This document shows positions 42,941-55,889 of a stretch of 64,000 nt of DNA, piece by piece (position 1 is the stretch's first letter; the number at the start of each line of letters is the position of its first letter). Position numbers and translations under genes: made by a program. Origin of the DNA: Blasia pusilla (Eukaryota > Marchantiophyta > Marchantiopsida > Blasiales); NCBI GenBank assembly GCA_050084515.1, contig CM114275.1, positions 20,026,001 to 20,090,000 on the forward strand. The letters run 5' to 3'. The notes under the pieces are model-generated. The model worked only from the letters and a program-made list of their open reading frames with translations. It did no database searches and was not told the DNA's origin.

Positions 42941-43258
42941 GTGCATGTTGTTGTGGGTGGGGTAACGCAACCCGTATGTTGGTGTATGATCGGTGTTCTA
43001 GGGGTTGGCACATGATGTGTTTGACTCCACGTTTGGATGTTGTTCCTACTTTTGGAAGGTGGGTTTGTCCTCGATGTACTTAGGAGAGGTAGATGACTTG
43101 ATCTTTGCATGATATGGATTACGGATGTGCGACTAACGATGGGGCAACCTAGCACCCGGCCTTTCGATTCGGGCACCCAAGAAGGTGTATAGCATGTAGT
43201 AGATGTATAGGGCTACCCGGGAGTTAGAGGGACCTAACCGCCTTGATTAGGGGGCGAG

Positions 43259-43363
43259 TTGTGGTACACTTGCGTTTGTGGATACTCGTCTATGTTATGT
43301 ATGTATGTGCGTATGGTATGTCGGCGATGTATGTTGTATGACGATGTGGATTCGACGATGCGG
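43259..43363 (+). repeat. Repeat block A, left of the right LTR
   Basis: GTTGTGGTACACTTGCGTTTGTGG and following sequence to ATTCGACGATG. It follows a purine-rich stretch (TTAGGGGGCGAG, 43246-43257) that could be the polypurine tract, so block A may be the true LTR start. Repeated at 43739-43844. Confidence 0.85.
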
Positions 43364-43738
43364 TATCATGACCATACGGATTATGTCGAGAGAGTATGGT
43401 GTCTTTGGTAGAGGCCATTCCTTATGTAGGACCGTAGTGGCTTGGTAGAGATGCGGTTCCATACATAGGGTTGGGGGTTACTCACTTGGGGGTGACTTTC
43501 CCAAAGAGGGGCCCGCTCTTAGGTTGGAGGATATAAGGTGGCTTGCCCTCAAAGAACGATCGGTTCTTTGAGTTGAGCCTGCTATGCGTTGGGGAGTTAG
43601 CCTTGGTAGTGAGTAGAGCTCTTGGCTATGGTGTTTCCCGCAAGCTTCGACCTAGATTCTCCCATCGTGGAGTGGGTTTGGCTCGATTGTATGTGATTGT
43701 AAACGTGTTTTATGACAGTAGGTCTTTCACGGATTTCA
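43364..43738 (+). repeat. LTR block B, right copy
   Basis: Partner of 38800-39167. It starts TATCATGACCATACGG and ends CACGGATTTCA. Confidence 0.9.
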
Positions 43739-43844
43739 GTTGTGGTACACTTGCGTTTGTGGATACTCTCGTCTATGTTATGTATGTATGTGCGTATGGT
43801 ATGTCAGCGATGTATGTTGTATGACGATGTGGATTCGCACGACA
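43739..43844 (+). repeat. Repeat block A', right of the right LTR
   Basis: Near-identical to 43259-43363 but ends CGCACGACA, followed directly by the TCAT target duplication. Confidence 0.85.
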
Positions 43845-43848
43845 TCAT

Positions 43849-46020
43849 TGGCGATGCTACTACTCCCCAAAGAATAACTTCAATACTACATTGCAATCTC
43901 CAAGCAAAAGGAAACGTACCTAGGCATTGCCTTCTCTAGATGTCAGTTGTTGCAAGATATATTATTTTATTACTTCTAGCCTTGCTATTTTAGTCCTTAT
44001 GATGATTTCTACTATACTTGTTGCTAACTGCCCGATGCATTGTTGTTTGCATGTCCTACTTTTGTACTTAATCACCAACCTCTTTTGTTCCAGGAAGTCT
44101 CATATGTTGAAATTTGTGTGGCATACTTGTAGAGACACCTTCTAGTTTGTCATGAATCCACATTTTGCAAAAGTACAACCACGTCCCATATACTTCCATT
44201 TTCACACATTGAAGTTCCAAATTTTCTATTGCACAATCTAAGCACTCTCGCATCATTAATTACTATGTTTCTCATTATAAATGTTTAGTTCTTAGATTGG
44301 TTGTTGCAACGTTTTTGCTCATGGTATTTTCAGCTACACCCTTCTGTGTTTCATTCTCACCACACTCTCCATTTACTTCCAGAATAACTCCATTTGTTTA
44401 CATGATTTCTGTTGTTAACATGTTTATGATATTTGCACTCTATTTACATATTTTCTGATTTAGCATGAGTCTGCCTCCAAGTTCCATGGATATAATTTCC
44501 AATCTTATAATCTACTTAAGAACTACCCTAATGTATTTTTCATTTTAATGAATATATACCTTTGATCTCATGACATTCCTTCACGTATATGATTATCATT
44601 TTAGCTTAATCGGATCTTTCAGTCTTCATCTACCCAATTCTGTTTGTCTCAATCCCATTTCTACCAGTTCATGTATTCTATCTCTACTATTTGTCCCAAG
44701 GTAGCCTTTGCTACTAGGCTCATATTGATGTCCGCCACTTCATGTAGATAGTTTCTTATGTTCACTACAGACAAGTTCTATCATCTATCCCCAATTTCAC
44801 TGCCTTCTCGTCCTTGTGCTTTATACATTTTCGTAAGTTTAGAGCTTATTCATTTTATGACTAACCCATTATATTATGATTGGATTATGCATGTGTATGC
44901 AAATCTGGAGTGATCTTGATGAATGCTACCAATTCCAACCAGGATACATTGGCGATTCTGCAAACTGGGATGATCACCCCCGTGAAATTCCAATTGGAGT
45001 CTATGACAATCCGTTCAGCTTTAGATGAAGCTGAGGAACGTTCAGTAAAACTTACAACTGAGATAATAGCTATCGCTCTCACTCATGTGCTAGCACTTGA
45101 GCAAGAGGTCCGTTTAGATATTCAACTAAGTTGAATGATGCAAAGTAGGAGCTAAGAGATGCAAAAGATCACTTTAAAGATTTCTTGAAGGGTGTTGAGA
45201 GTTACATTCATATTGACCCTAAGCTTGATTTACAAGCTTCCATAATAGAGTCCCTCTTACGTTGGTAGTGCTTCCCATCGTTACATGTATTTCAGTTTCT
45301 ATTGTTTTCTCAGATTTTTGCACAAGATTCCGAGGCTTCTACTCCTTGACACTCAGATGAGACTCTTGAGACTCCTCGTTTAACATGCGAGGCATGCCTA
45401 AGTTCATTTATCTCTAGTTCATTCATCTCATTTCATGATTGTTTGCACTTCTCTGTAACACCCTCTCTTCCATTCCAACATGTATTCAACACCTTTCATC
45501 AATATCAACTAAGCCTTGTGAAGTTTGTGTCATATTCATTATTGAATATCTCGACCATCACTTGCCAACAACGGAACGAGTTAAAAAATACTACGCTATT
45601 AGAAAGAAAGAATACGAATTAATAAATATTATTTTATTGAAATTACTTAAGTGTTAGTTCATCTTAATTAAATCTTCCACGTGCCTGGTTTAAAAAACTT
45701 ACCCAAACCCCTCTTAATAATGTAGGCAGGCTACTCCTGGCCAATGATCGGAGAGATCTGGGGTTACGAGTAAAGCTAGCCGGTAAAATTCGAAAATTAC
45801 CGACTGATTTTAAAAATGCCTACGAACAACCGGTTGGATTCGAGCATGTCCTTTGTATTTAGTATCTGAAAACCGGTTCTAAAACCGGGATTACTGTTTC
45901 CGACTGGAAATTCCCGGCAATGTACCGGGTCCCACGAAAAAACCAGGCAATGCAAATCTTTACTCCTACCCTGCAAATCTTTACTCCTACCCTGCAGCTT
46001 GCTTAAACGTTTCTTCGTCA
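43849..46020. other. AT-rich intergenic DNA, no gene seen
   Basis: 43.9-45.7 kb is AT-rich. A short frame at 44880-45134 (84 residues, SMTIRSALDEAEERSVKLTTEI) reads like a coiled-coil fragment but is isolated. From 45.75 kb composition shifts toward that of the downstream gene, with ACCGG-rich inverted elements around 45.82-45.93 kb. Confidence 0.45.
45951..45992 (+). repeat. 21-bp perfect tandem repeat upstream of the dikinase gene
   Basis: TGCAAATCTTTACTCCTACC plus C occurs twice in tandem (45951-45971 and 45972-45992), about 550 bases before the proposed start codon, in a likely promoter or 5' UTR position. Confidence 0.85.
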
Positions 46021-46540
46021 ATCTATTCTAATCGCCGCACACTTGTTATTAATTGCATCAGCGAAGATAATTAGTGGCAGCACGTTTACTCCTAGTTCTG
46101 TAGTCGTTTTTCACTTTCACCGCCTCTCTACTCCCTCAGCTCGAGGGCCCGAGTCCAGTGACTCACTCAGTCCCCTTCACGCTCTTCTTGTCCATCCGTT
46201 GCTCCGCCCACCCCACATTCACACGATCGCTCGATTCGCCGATCTGTCCTGTCCGCTTGTGCGCGGACGAATCTCTCCTGCTGCGAGGAACCGGATTGTT
46301 CTGTCCACATTCACACGAGCAGGAAGAGCTCCGCTGCTCAGGAGGAAGGAGGGAGCAGAGGGTCCGGAGCGATCTCATTTTTCGCATTCGTTGTCCATGC
46401 AATTGGTCGCCACAGCGCGCGAGACTGCGTAGGGCAGGGGAGTTGCGGTTGAGGAATTTTCGTGTCTCGGAGAGGAATTCCCAGCGGTGTTGGCGAATTG
46501 AAGGGCCAGAGGCCGGTCCTCGGGAGGTTCGGAGCGGAGG

Positions 46541-49500
46541 ATGGCGATCGTGGCAGCGCGGAACGTGATTCAATGCGCGGAATGTTCGACAAGAGGATCC
46601 ACGATACTGGGAGGAGCGGGGAGGAGTGTGGGAAGGCGGGGGAGCCGCGGTCGGGACCGAGTTCACATGAAGAATCGCGTGTTTTTCGCCCGGTTTGAAG
46701 GGATCAGACTCGCGTCTTCTGGGAAATCCGTTTCCCCAGACTCCAGGCCTCCCCGAGCAACCAACCCCTCATGCGTGAAAGGGTCCGTATCCTACTCGTT
46801 CTGCCCGTGGCAATTTCGTGGTGATCATCGTTTCCATGCTTTAATTGATTGTAGTGCAATTGCCACAGACGGGTTTTTTAGGAGATGGATTCCCTTGGTT
46901 TACGAGTTTTTGAATGTTCATCACGATTGCCCCAACTATGCTCACGTTTGCATAAGTTCGTATGGATGTCGAGCTACCTGGTTGACGAAGCCAGTCATCG
47001 TAACCACCTCGTCATATTTGAATTTTTAGTCTGTGATAGCAAGTGTGGGAGTAATACCCGTGAATTTAGTGAATTTTCCTGTCACAGCCATTGGTGGATG
47101 AACGAGCAAGCATGCTGGGGGTGATAGGCATAATCGTTGTGCTCGGCCTTAAGTGGGGAACACTCGTGTTATGCAACTCTTGTGCTTCGCTCACATCACG
47201 ATGGTCCATGTCTTATCTGTGCGTCTATAACGCAGCGCGTTCTACAGTGAGACTTTTTTTTTGGGGGTCTCTCCTCTCCCTCTTTCGTCAGCTCCGGCAT
47301 GCACACACACTTTACAAGACAATGTTTGTTTGCACAATGGCTAATGTGTGAACTTTTCCCCCATTTCGTCGGAATTTCGCTCGGGTTTGGCTTCCGTCAA
47401 CTCTGCAGGAATGTGAGCGTGAATGTGACATGCGAGGGTGGGAAGGTGAAATTGAGACTGAGGTTGGATCATCAAGTCGAGTTTGGATCACACCATGCAT
47501 TGTTGGGATCGGCCAACTGTGTGGGATCCTGGCAAAACAAAGTTGCGATGGGCTGGACAGAGTCGGGTTGGGTCGCGGACCTTGAGACAAACCCCGGTGA
47601 GCAGATAGAGTACAAGTACATCGTAGTAGCAGGAGATGGCAACCTGATATGGGAGAATGGTCCTAATCGGCTTCTACAAGTCCCAAACGATTCCGGGACT
47701 TACCAGGTGGTGTCACACTGGGACAGAACGGACGAGGAAGTGCAGTTTGATGGCCTCGGTTCTACTCCACTACACTCACAACACGTTCCGGAGAAGTCGG
47801 AAGAGTCCGAAAACAAAGGAAACGGGAATGGCGCCGTCACTGTGGAGAAGCAGGTAACGGAAGTGGGGAGTTCATTCGTCCAAGAATGGCGAGGAAGAGA
47901 AATATCGTTTATGAGATCCAACGAGCATTCTCGTGATAAGTCGGGCAAATGGGACACAAACGATTTAGATGCACCGGGCAAACACATAGTTGAGGGCGAC
48001 AAGAGTGCTGCAAATTGGTGGCGAAAGGTGCTTAACTTTCTTTCTGTGTTGCGTCTTGCGATACTAATAGCCTCTATTTCAGGTCTGTGAGTGCCGGAAC
48101 TTGTTGACAGGCGCAATCTTTGCAAGTGACGATTATCTTCAACAATTTTTAAAAACTCTCGTTTCCCATGCTCGTTGGACTTTCACGAAATGTTTGTCTC
48201 CATTACAGAGTCTGATTTTAACGAAAGTACGTTTCCTATGATACAGTTGGAGGTCGTTCGAGCACTTGTGACAGGGGAATTGGGCAAGTCAGCTAGACTT
48301 GAATCTCTGGTCGATTCCTCCATTTATTTGAAGGTGAGAGTTCCTTGATGCAGCCCATCCTACAGGTTGTTCCCTGCAACGTTTCTTTTAATTCTTGGCC
48401 TGGCGTAAGGCTCCACCATCGTATTATTTGTCTCTGCAACCTTGGTTCAAGCTTATCAAAGTTTGGACGTACGTACTACCGGTGACAGCCTCCGAAGTTT
48501 GTGTGGATTGGGAACTCATAACCTGGAAGTTGTTACATTATTCTGTGATGGCAGTGGATCAATACAGGTCAGATTAGATGCTACGAAGACGGGGGTCATT
48601 ACCGCCCCAATAAACATGCTGAAATCTCACGGCAAATTTTCAAGGAGATGGAGAGGATTACATCCGCAAAAGTTTTGTCACCAAAGGTATGGTGACAATT
48701 GTCATGGGCTTTAGTTCATCGTGACGACAACCAAATGATTATGAGGGTTTGCATACAAATGATAGTTTTGCTGAAAATTATCCTCGATTACAAGAAATAG
48801 AGCATAGCTCTTTACAGAAATGTGGAACAATTTGTGGAAGCGAATGTCAGTGACTACCACTCAACATGCATGGTATGTTTCTGATGATTTTAATACAAAC
48901 ATACGCAGGAAGCTCTTGTTGTGAGAAAAATGCATCCAAGCTTGCCTGCTTTCAAAGCGGAGTTTACAGCGTCTGTTCCATTAACTCGGATTCGGGATAT
49001 TGCTCATCGCAATGACATTCCCCATGATCTGAAGGTTTGATCCCAGCCACTCAATATGCTCATTATTTTTTATTTCAAGAGCATCTGCATCGTCTCATGT
49101 CATGTTAGAAAAAGTAGAAGGACTAATGGGGGCATTGGAAAAAGTCGTCTCGCATTTTTTATTACCATTTGGATCCTACTCTGTCTATTATTTGCAAGAT
49201 ACCGCCACAAGAGCTTATGCTTTGATGTATCCGAAACGTTCAACTCAATGTACGATGAAATTTCATGGCTTAAGTATGGTCACTATCTAACGAGGAAGCT
49301 CTGCCCGTGTTCCTATTATATCTATTCACAGCAAGAAATCAAGCACACCATACAAAACAAGTTACATCGCAATGCTGGACCTGAAGATCTGGTGGCCACA
49401 GAGGCGATGTTGGCACGGGTCACCAAAAACCCTGGAGAATACAGTGGGGCTTTTGTTGAACAGCTCCAAATTTTCTATGGCGAGCTGAAAGACTTCTTCA

Positions 49501-52500
49501 ACGCTGGAAGGTTGGCCGTCTTTTGCATCAGAGAAAAATAAGAGTTCGTTTCAATTCGCTAATGCTGGACTGATTTACTGGTTGTGAGATACGCTCTGGA
49601 TTTTAGAAAAGGGATCACCACGTGGAGAGACATCTATTCTGGAACATAGCATAACTTTTATCAATTTCTAATGTATGTTATAGTAGTGATTGAAGAACAA
49701 AGTAAGCTCTCTTTAGAGGGTGCTCTCCCTAGGGCTGTAAATTCACACTACTAAATTTGAGATTGTCAATAAGTGCTGGAATTTGTTGCCGACAACAGTT
49801 GAACTCTTTCTGCAGTGACTTTACAGACTGACTGCTGGAGTGGAAATTGGGATGTGCAGTTTGACAGAGCAGCTGGATGATCTACGGGAATCCCTGGATG
49901 AACAGAAATTGTCAGTGTTGGAGAATTTTCTCAGTAGTAAAAAGGCAAGCTCTACAGTTTCATGTTCATTGACATTTGAAGAAGAGAAATGTGTTTTCCA
50001 GTTGTCTATGCAGAGGTTGCATGTGGACACTGTCCGTGGACTTATGTCCGTGTTATGGAAAGATTTGTCCATGTGGGCCCATCTTCCTCTTCTTTCTCAT
50101 CCCCTCCACTCGTGTGTTTCGTATTTTCCTGTTTCTTCTTCCTTCCATCTCCATTTCTTGTCCCCTTAATTATCTCATTCGTCCTTGCTCTACATTTCAT
50201 CATGAATTATAAGTGTGGGCTAAACTTGTTCATTTTCATGCAACCATGGTCTATGCAAGTAAAGTTATTTCTTAATGGTCTATGTAAGTGAGGATATTTT
50301 GCAAGGTACTCTGATATGTTCTGTCACTGGTTCTATGAGATATATTGTGTTTTGTGAGGGTTAATGGGGACAACTCCTGTGCTATACAACTTGACTGTAT
50401 ACTACGGGATCTTGCATGTTTAGAAAAAGTTCCAGCCTCTTCCATGTTCACAGATCTCCAGTTTTAGTATTTAGCAGTTTTAGCATTGGGCACTTGGGGA
50501 CCATGAGTTCATCGGGCATTCTGACATGCTTATGATTCTCTTAGGCGTCAGAGTCTCCGGCATGCAGCTTTCCAAACCATGCACAAACTGTATTTGACTC
50601 GAGATCTCGTGCAGGCACTGGACGAAACAGGCGCAACCAATGGAAATGCTTTTAAGGGTTCAGATCTACTGATTGGGACCTTGCACAATCTAACTGGCCT
50701 CAGGGCAGTGCTTGTGAAAGGGCTGGAAAGTGGTCTTCGTAATGATGCTTCTGACGAGTCAATTGCAATGCGGCAAAAGGTATGCGATTATCATGTGTTA
50801 AAAACTTGAGCAGTAAAGAAATTTTCCTGAGTGGTGTTGATGAAATTGGCCGGAATAATGTGTCACGAGACATATGTGGAGGAATCAGGTCCATAATAGA
50901 GGAAATATTTCGTGAAGTGGAGCCCTCTTATGGTAGGTTCTGTGTGTCCTTGGTACAAGACAAGCCTATTAATATAATCGTTCTGAGGTATTTCCGCGCT
51001 GTGCTGACCCCTTGTGTTTCTGACTTTATTTTTAGTGGCGGCTTTGTGAAATCGGCCTTGAAGACTACTCTTTTGTGTTGTTTAGCAGGTGCGCTTCCCA
51101 CCACTCATTAACTGAAGTGTTTCAACTCGTTGTATGATTGTGACAACGAGATTCTTTTGCTAGTTTTAGATTTCTTCAGATCCTCGAGGTGTTAAATATT
51201 TCCTTCTACTCTACAACATTCAAGATTTGAGGGTCTTTTGAGTGAATGGCTCCACTGGCCACCCGAAGTAGAATTTTGTGAACCATTCATATTGGGCAGC
51301 CATCTTAGCATTTATCAACTCACTCTATAATGGTGGATGCTTGGAAACTGTCCCCAATTGAGCGGCACAAAACTGACAGTATGCAAGGACATTCTTCCGA
51401 AGCTTGATTCATCTTGTGATACGATTGCGTCGTGTACAAAGAAGTTGAAATCTCATTAACTTCTTTTTTCTGCAAGCAGATTCATAAATTCCATAGAGAG
51501 TGCTGGAGGAGCAACTTATCTAATCAAGGAAGCAAAGTCTGGAAATGTCATGGCGTGGAGCCATCCGTTGGGTGCTGTAGTTCTTGGAGTTCGTCAGATA
51601 GGGTTATCTGGCTGGCAGCAGCGGGAGTGTCTTGCTATCGAAAATGAGGTTTCAGCCTGGCAGTCCACTGGAATTGTTGAGAAGGAAGGTACGATTCTAG
51701 TTATTTTTACTGATGGATTGCTCTAGATGTTGAATTTGGAATGGCTGCTGTGGTGTATTGAGTTCTGGACAAGAAGGGTATGGCTGATTATCCTGGGAAT
51801 GTTCGCTACTCAGGACCGGAGGAGGACAGAAGGACTTGGGCACTACGCCTCAAAGCCACTCTGGATCGAACTCGTCGACTAGCTGAAACTTACACAGATA
51901 CTCTTCTCCAGCTCTATCCCGAGCGTGCTGAGGTCAGGGTGTCAACCACTGGAACCATTGGAAACTAATATCCATTTTCCATAGGGAACGGCTGGCTGTG
52001 ATAACATTGGATGATTCATGGAGATTTCAGGGTTATTACTCGCTAATGTCTCTTGACTTCGTATAATAGCAGTTCAGAGACACAATACTTTCTCTATACT
52101 TCCTCGAAGTATCTCTGATTACTTTTAATGGTATGTTTCATGTCACAGAAGCTTGGGAGGGCGTTTGGTATTCCTGAGAATTCCGTGAAAACATTTACCG
52201 AAGCAGAAATTCGATCAAGGTATCGTACTAATCCTTTGGTTGTTGAAGAGGTCAAGAACATCGAGGGATGTAGCATCTCCCGAGCTCCAATTGAGCGAGG
52301 CTCCATTTGAGATGACTTTTCCTGTTGACAATGATGTTAAAGAGTAACCGTGTTTCTGAGAAAAGACCTGACTTGTACGACCAGAATTTCCTTACTGTAC
52401 CAGGACACAGTGAAACTATTTTGTGGGAAGCTCGGAGAGAGATACTTGGATGTTCGTCTTTCTTTGTTCACTTTTTTGCGTTTATGGAGCTGGACTGTTC

Positions 52501-55500
52501 TATACCATGAAAACTCTTTGTTCTTATTTCTGTGCGCAGTGTTGTATTCCAGCTTTCAAAGATTTGCTCTCTTTTACTGAAGGCACTCCGAGACGTGTCT
52601 GGTTCAGAAGGATGGGATTCCCTGATGCCTGGCACAGCTATTGGGACATTAGTTGAGGTAATTTATTCATATAACTTTGTTGTTGGCAGAGCTGAAGGCT
52701 TCATTTGTCAAGGAAATTCAAATCAGATGCCAACGAGGTGACGCTTGTAACTTGTGCAGGTGGACAGAATAGTTCCTGGTTCGTTGCCCTCATCTGCCAA
52801 TGGATCTGTGATTCTTCTTGTGAAGGAGGCTGATGGAGATGAGGAGGTAAGATCCTAGTAGATTTTAAAAGTTTGAGAAATGATTCAGAGGTGTTGAAAG
52901 ATTGTCATCAAATCTAGATAATCCCTTGGATACAACACATGAAATATGCTCATGAGAGAAGGGTATTCAAGAATTCACTATTCGTTCAAGGACTCCATTG
53001 GAAAAAAAAAGAAAAAGGCTGCTTGAAGCAAACCAGAAGGTATAGGAATCAGAATCACACCCAGCAGTCAGTCTCTTGTACCAAGTGAATGTAGAGATTG
53101 TCTGCACTCTCAAGCCCATACATTTTGTTTCCTGAAGATTACATGTAGTCTCAGAACATCTATTCTACCAAGATTATGATAAAGAAATCTGAACGGGGGT
53201 ATGTAATTCGTTGATAACTGTATGCAGGTGAAGGCAGCGGGTTCAAATGTTGCGGGTGTGATCCTTCGGCACGAGCTTCCGCATTTATCTCATCTTGGTG
53301 TCCGTGCTCGGCAGGTGAGCGTCCTCAGTGAGAAAAAAAACCCCACCAAAGTGCAGGCTGTAAAGACTTACGCCAATGTGGAACAGATGGACACCTCATT
53401 GTTCATCTGAGACACCACTCGAAGCCTCAAAAGTGAGCTGGAAAAAAAATCGCCAGTGACGTTGGTCGTGCTGACCCGAAGTGACTCATCTTTTTGGCAG
53501 ACTCCATCGATTGACATTAGCCACTATTCAGATGTTTGGAACTCTAGTACTCCTCTGTCTTCCTGGAAGGAAAACGAAAATTCCCATCGGGAAAAGAAAG
53601 AACACTACAAACCAAAAGTTCACTGATGGCAGTTGGATGGGCCGCATACTAAATTTCTAGATCGTACTCTGTGCAGGAAAAAGTAGTTTTCGTAACATGC
53701 GATGATGAAGAAAAGGTGGCTGACTTGCGAGCTCTCCTTGGAAACACGGTGAAGTAAGAATCTGAGGCCTTCGTATGTTACAATTTTCTTCAGCAGCTGG
53801 ACATTGTGCATATGCATAAGTTGAGGTTTTCACAGAAATGACAGTGGTTTTCACAATCATTTGCAAGTGCTCTTGGCTAGGGGCGTAGTTGCGCTCAATA
53901 TCCTCCAGCCTTTCACGTCTTCTGGAGGGTGGTGAGGGGACTTGTTCGCACGAACGAGATTAGGAATGAATGACGGGGAGAAAGGCTTCTCCACACACTG
54001 GCAATTTCACGTTTCATCAACTATTACTGTAATCTGGTGAAAGCCTTGTTTAAAGAGATCGACGGAAAGATGGAAGGCTTATCCTGGCAAAGCACCCAAC
54101 TGAAACACTCACAGTACTCATGGTGGGTTACTGCAGATTGGAAGCTTCTTCGGAAGGCGCTTCGGTAGTCGTTCATAATGGGGCGCAATACAAAGAAAAG
54201 GAGGTGGCCGTTGCCTCCAAATCCCAACTACAGGAGAAAGAGGAAGGAAGTGATGCCCCTGGAGCGCGGACAGCTGTAGCAACAATGTCCAAAACAGCGT
54301 CAGTCCAATCCAGCAAGGTAGAAGTATTGGCTAGATGAGGTGGTTCGTGGATTTTTCTTAATAATCTGCTGCGGCTTTGTAATTTTCAATGCCCAAGATG
54401 ATGGCGTAAAAAGCTTTTCGAGGCTGGGGAATTGTAAGCATGAAAGTTGAAAGGATGCAGAAAGAGAATAATGTACACAGTCAAAGTATGCGCATTGGTG
54501 TTGTGCCAAAGACGTCGCCTTTAACAAGGGGAGGCGGAACGAAGAATTCAAAAAGAAGTTTAATGTCTCGAATCTCGTGGACATTGTGGTGGACTTACGA
54601 GTAGGATGCAAGCTCATGCGTTTCGGCATGGTTGTAACAGGTCAAGAAAAGCGTGAAAGGGGTTGTGCTGGATTTGACCGATGCAGATGTGGAGCAGACT
54701 GGTTCAAAAGCCGCAGCCTGTGGAGAGTTGGCTGTACTGGCTGATGTCTCGAAGAAAGGTAAGATAACTTTTGTACGAGAATCTGCGTTTCTGCTTCCAC
54801 CTGAAGCCTTGAATGTGACCTGTTCTTCATTCACTGTGTGTGAACCACTAGCAAGTGAGTGCTCCAGCGTGATTTCTATTGATTTTGATGAGTGAGTAAT
54901 GTACAACGTGCTTGTTACATCCGGGAACTACTCTTGCAGTTACCAGCGAGCAGGGCGTGCCAGCTACATTCTATGTTCCCAAAGGTCAAGTGATACCATT
55001 TGGTGCCATGGATGAAGCGATCGAAAGCAGCGGACTCACTGGGGAATTCCAGCATCTTGTGGAACAAACCGAGACAGCCCAAGTTGAGGGAGGAGACCTG
55101 GATTCTGTGTGTAACAAGCTTCGCGAATTGGTCGCAAGCGTCAGGCCTGCCAAGTCTGTGATTCAGAGTATTGCTGCAACGTTTCCGTCAAACTCGAGAC
55201 TTATAGTGCGATCAAGCGCAAATGTGGAAGATCTGGCGGGGATGTCTGGGGCAGGGCTCTACGAATCTATCCCAAACGTGAACCCGTCCGACCCCGAAAC
55301 ATTCGGAAAGGCAGTTGCTGAAGTGTGGGCTTCTCTCTACACTCGGAGAGCAGTACTGAGCAGAAGGATTGCTGGAGTTCAACAGAAGGAAGCAGCTATG
55401 GCTGTCTTGGTACAGGAGCTTCTTTCTCCTGATCTCAGTTTCGTTCTTCATACGGTGAGCCCCATAGACCATGACAAGAATGTAGTGCAGGCAGAGATTG

Positions 55501-55841
55501 CCGCAGGTCTGGGTGAGACACTAGCTTCAGGCACCAGGGGATCTCCATGGCGCCTAGCTGCCAACAAGTTCACCGGAGCGGTGAAGACGCTAGCATTTGC
55601 CAATTTCAGCGAGGAGCTGGTTGTCGGAAGCGGAGACACTGCTGATGGGAGAGTTATCCCTCGAGTTGCAGATTACAGCACCAAATCTCTCACAGTTGAT
55701 CCATCCTACCGGAAACAGACTGGCCAATATCTCGCAACCATTGGGTTTTTCTTGGAACAGAAGTTTGGCTCTCCACAGGATGTGGAAGGTTGTATTGTCG
55801 GTAAGGATATCTACATTGTACAGACTCGCCCTCAACCTTAG
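46541..55841 (+). CDS. GWD3/PWD: Phosphoglucan water dikinase, plastid, 19 exons, about 1,240 aa
   Basis: Transfers the beta-phosphate of ATP to the C3 position of glucose units in pre-phosphorylated starch, opening granules for breakdown in plastids. Exons: 46541-46782 (end uncertain), 47409-48027, 48247-48333, 48555-48686, 48909-49034, 49332-49510, 49860-49944, 50552-50779, 51036-51088, 51480-51688, 51814-51932, 52149-52219, 52540-52657, 52760-52846, 53228-53314, 53677-53753, 54137-54317, 54641-54758 and 54940-55841. All junctions from exon 2 on keep frame. The first exon is Arg/Ser-rich like a transit peptide. A CBM20 starch-binding domain ([27 protein letters not shown]) is in exon 2. The phosphohistidine motif [13 protein letters not shown] is in exon 15 (His about 807). 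The ATP-binding PPDK_N-like domain ([21 protein letters not shown]) is in exon 19. Arabidopsis PWD is of similar length. Intron 7 appears to use a GC donor. The gene looks intact and functional. Confidence 0.93.
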
Positions 55842-55888
55842 ATTCCTTAACCCCCTTCCCCCTTAGATTGCGTAAGCCCCCCTCCCCC
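55838..55888 (+). repeat. 25-26 bp tandem repeat spanning the dikinase stop codon
   Basis: TTAGATTCCTTAACCCCCTTCCCCC is followed by a variant copy. The TAG stop of the dikinase gene lies in the first copy, so the duplication is in the 3' UTR. Confidence 0.8.
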
Positions 55889-55889
55889 T

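Larger units (their letters stand above)
38800..43844 (+). mobile_element. Ty3/gypsy LTR retrotransposon (about 5.0 kb) with asymmetric LTRs
   Basis: The insertion starts TGTCATG (38800) and ends CGCACGACA (43844), flanked on both sides by TCAT (38796-38799 and 43845-43848). Inside, on the plus strand, are a long leader, the end of reverse transcriptase/RNase H and integrase. Gag, protease and most of reverse transcriptase are missing. A block of about 368 bp is present at both ends (38800-39167 and 43364-43738) at high identity. Numerous stops and frameshifts mean it is not autonomous. Confidence 0.8.

Noticed and set aside
46163-46666. 167-residue minus-strand frame at the dikinase 5' end
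   Set aside because: Antisense to the 5' UTR and transit-peptide exon in GC-rich DNA; no independent support.
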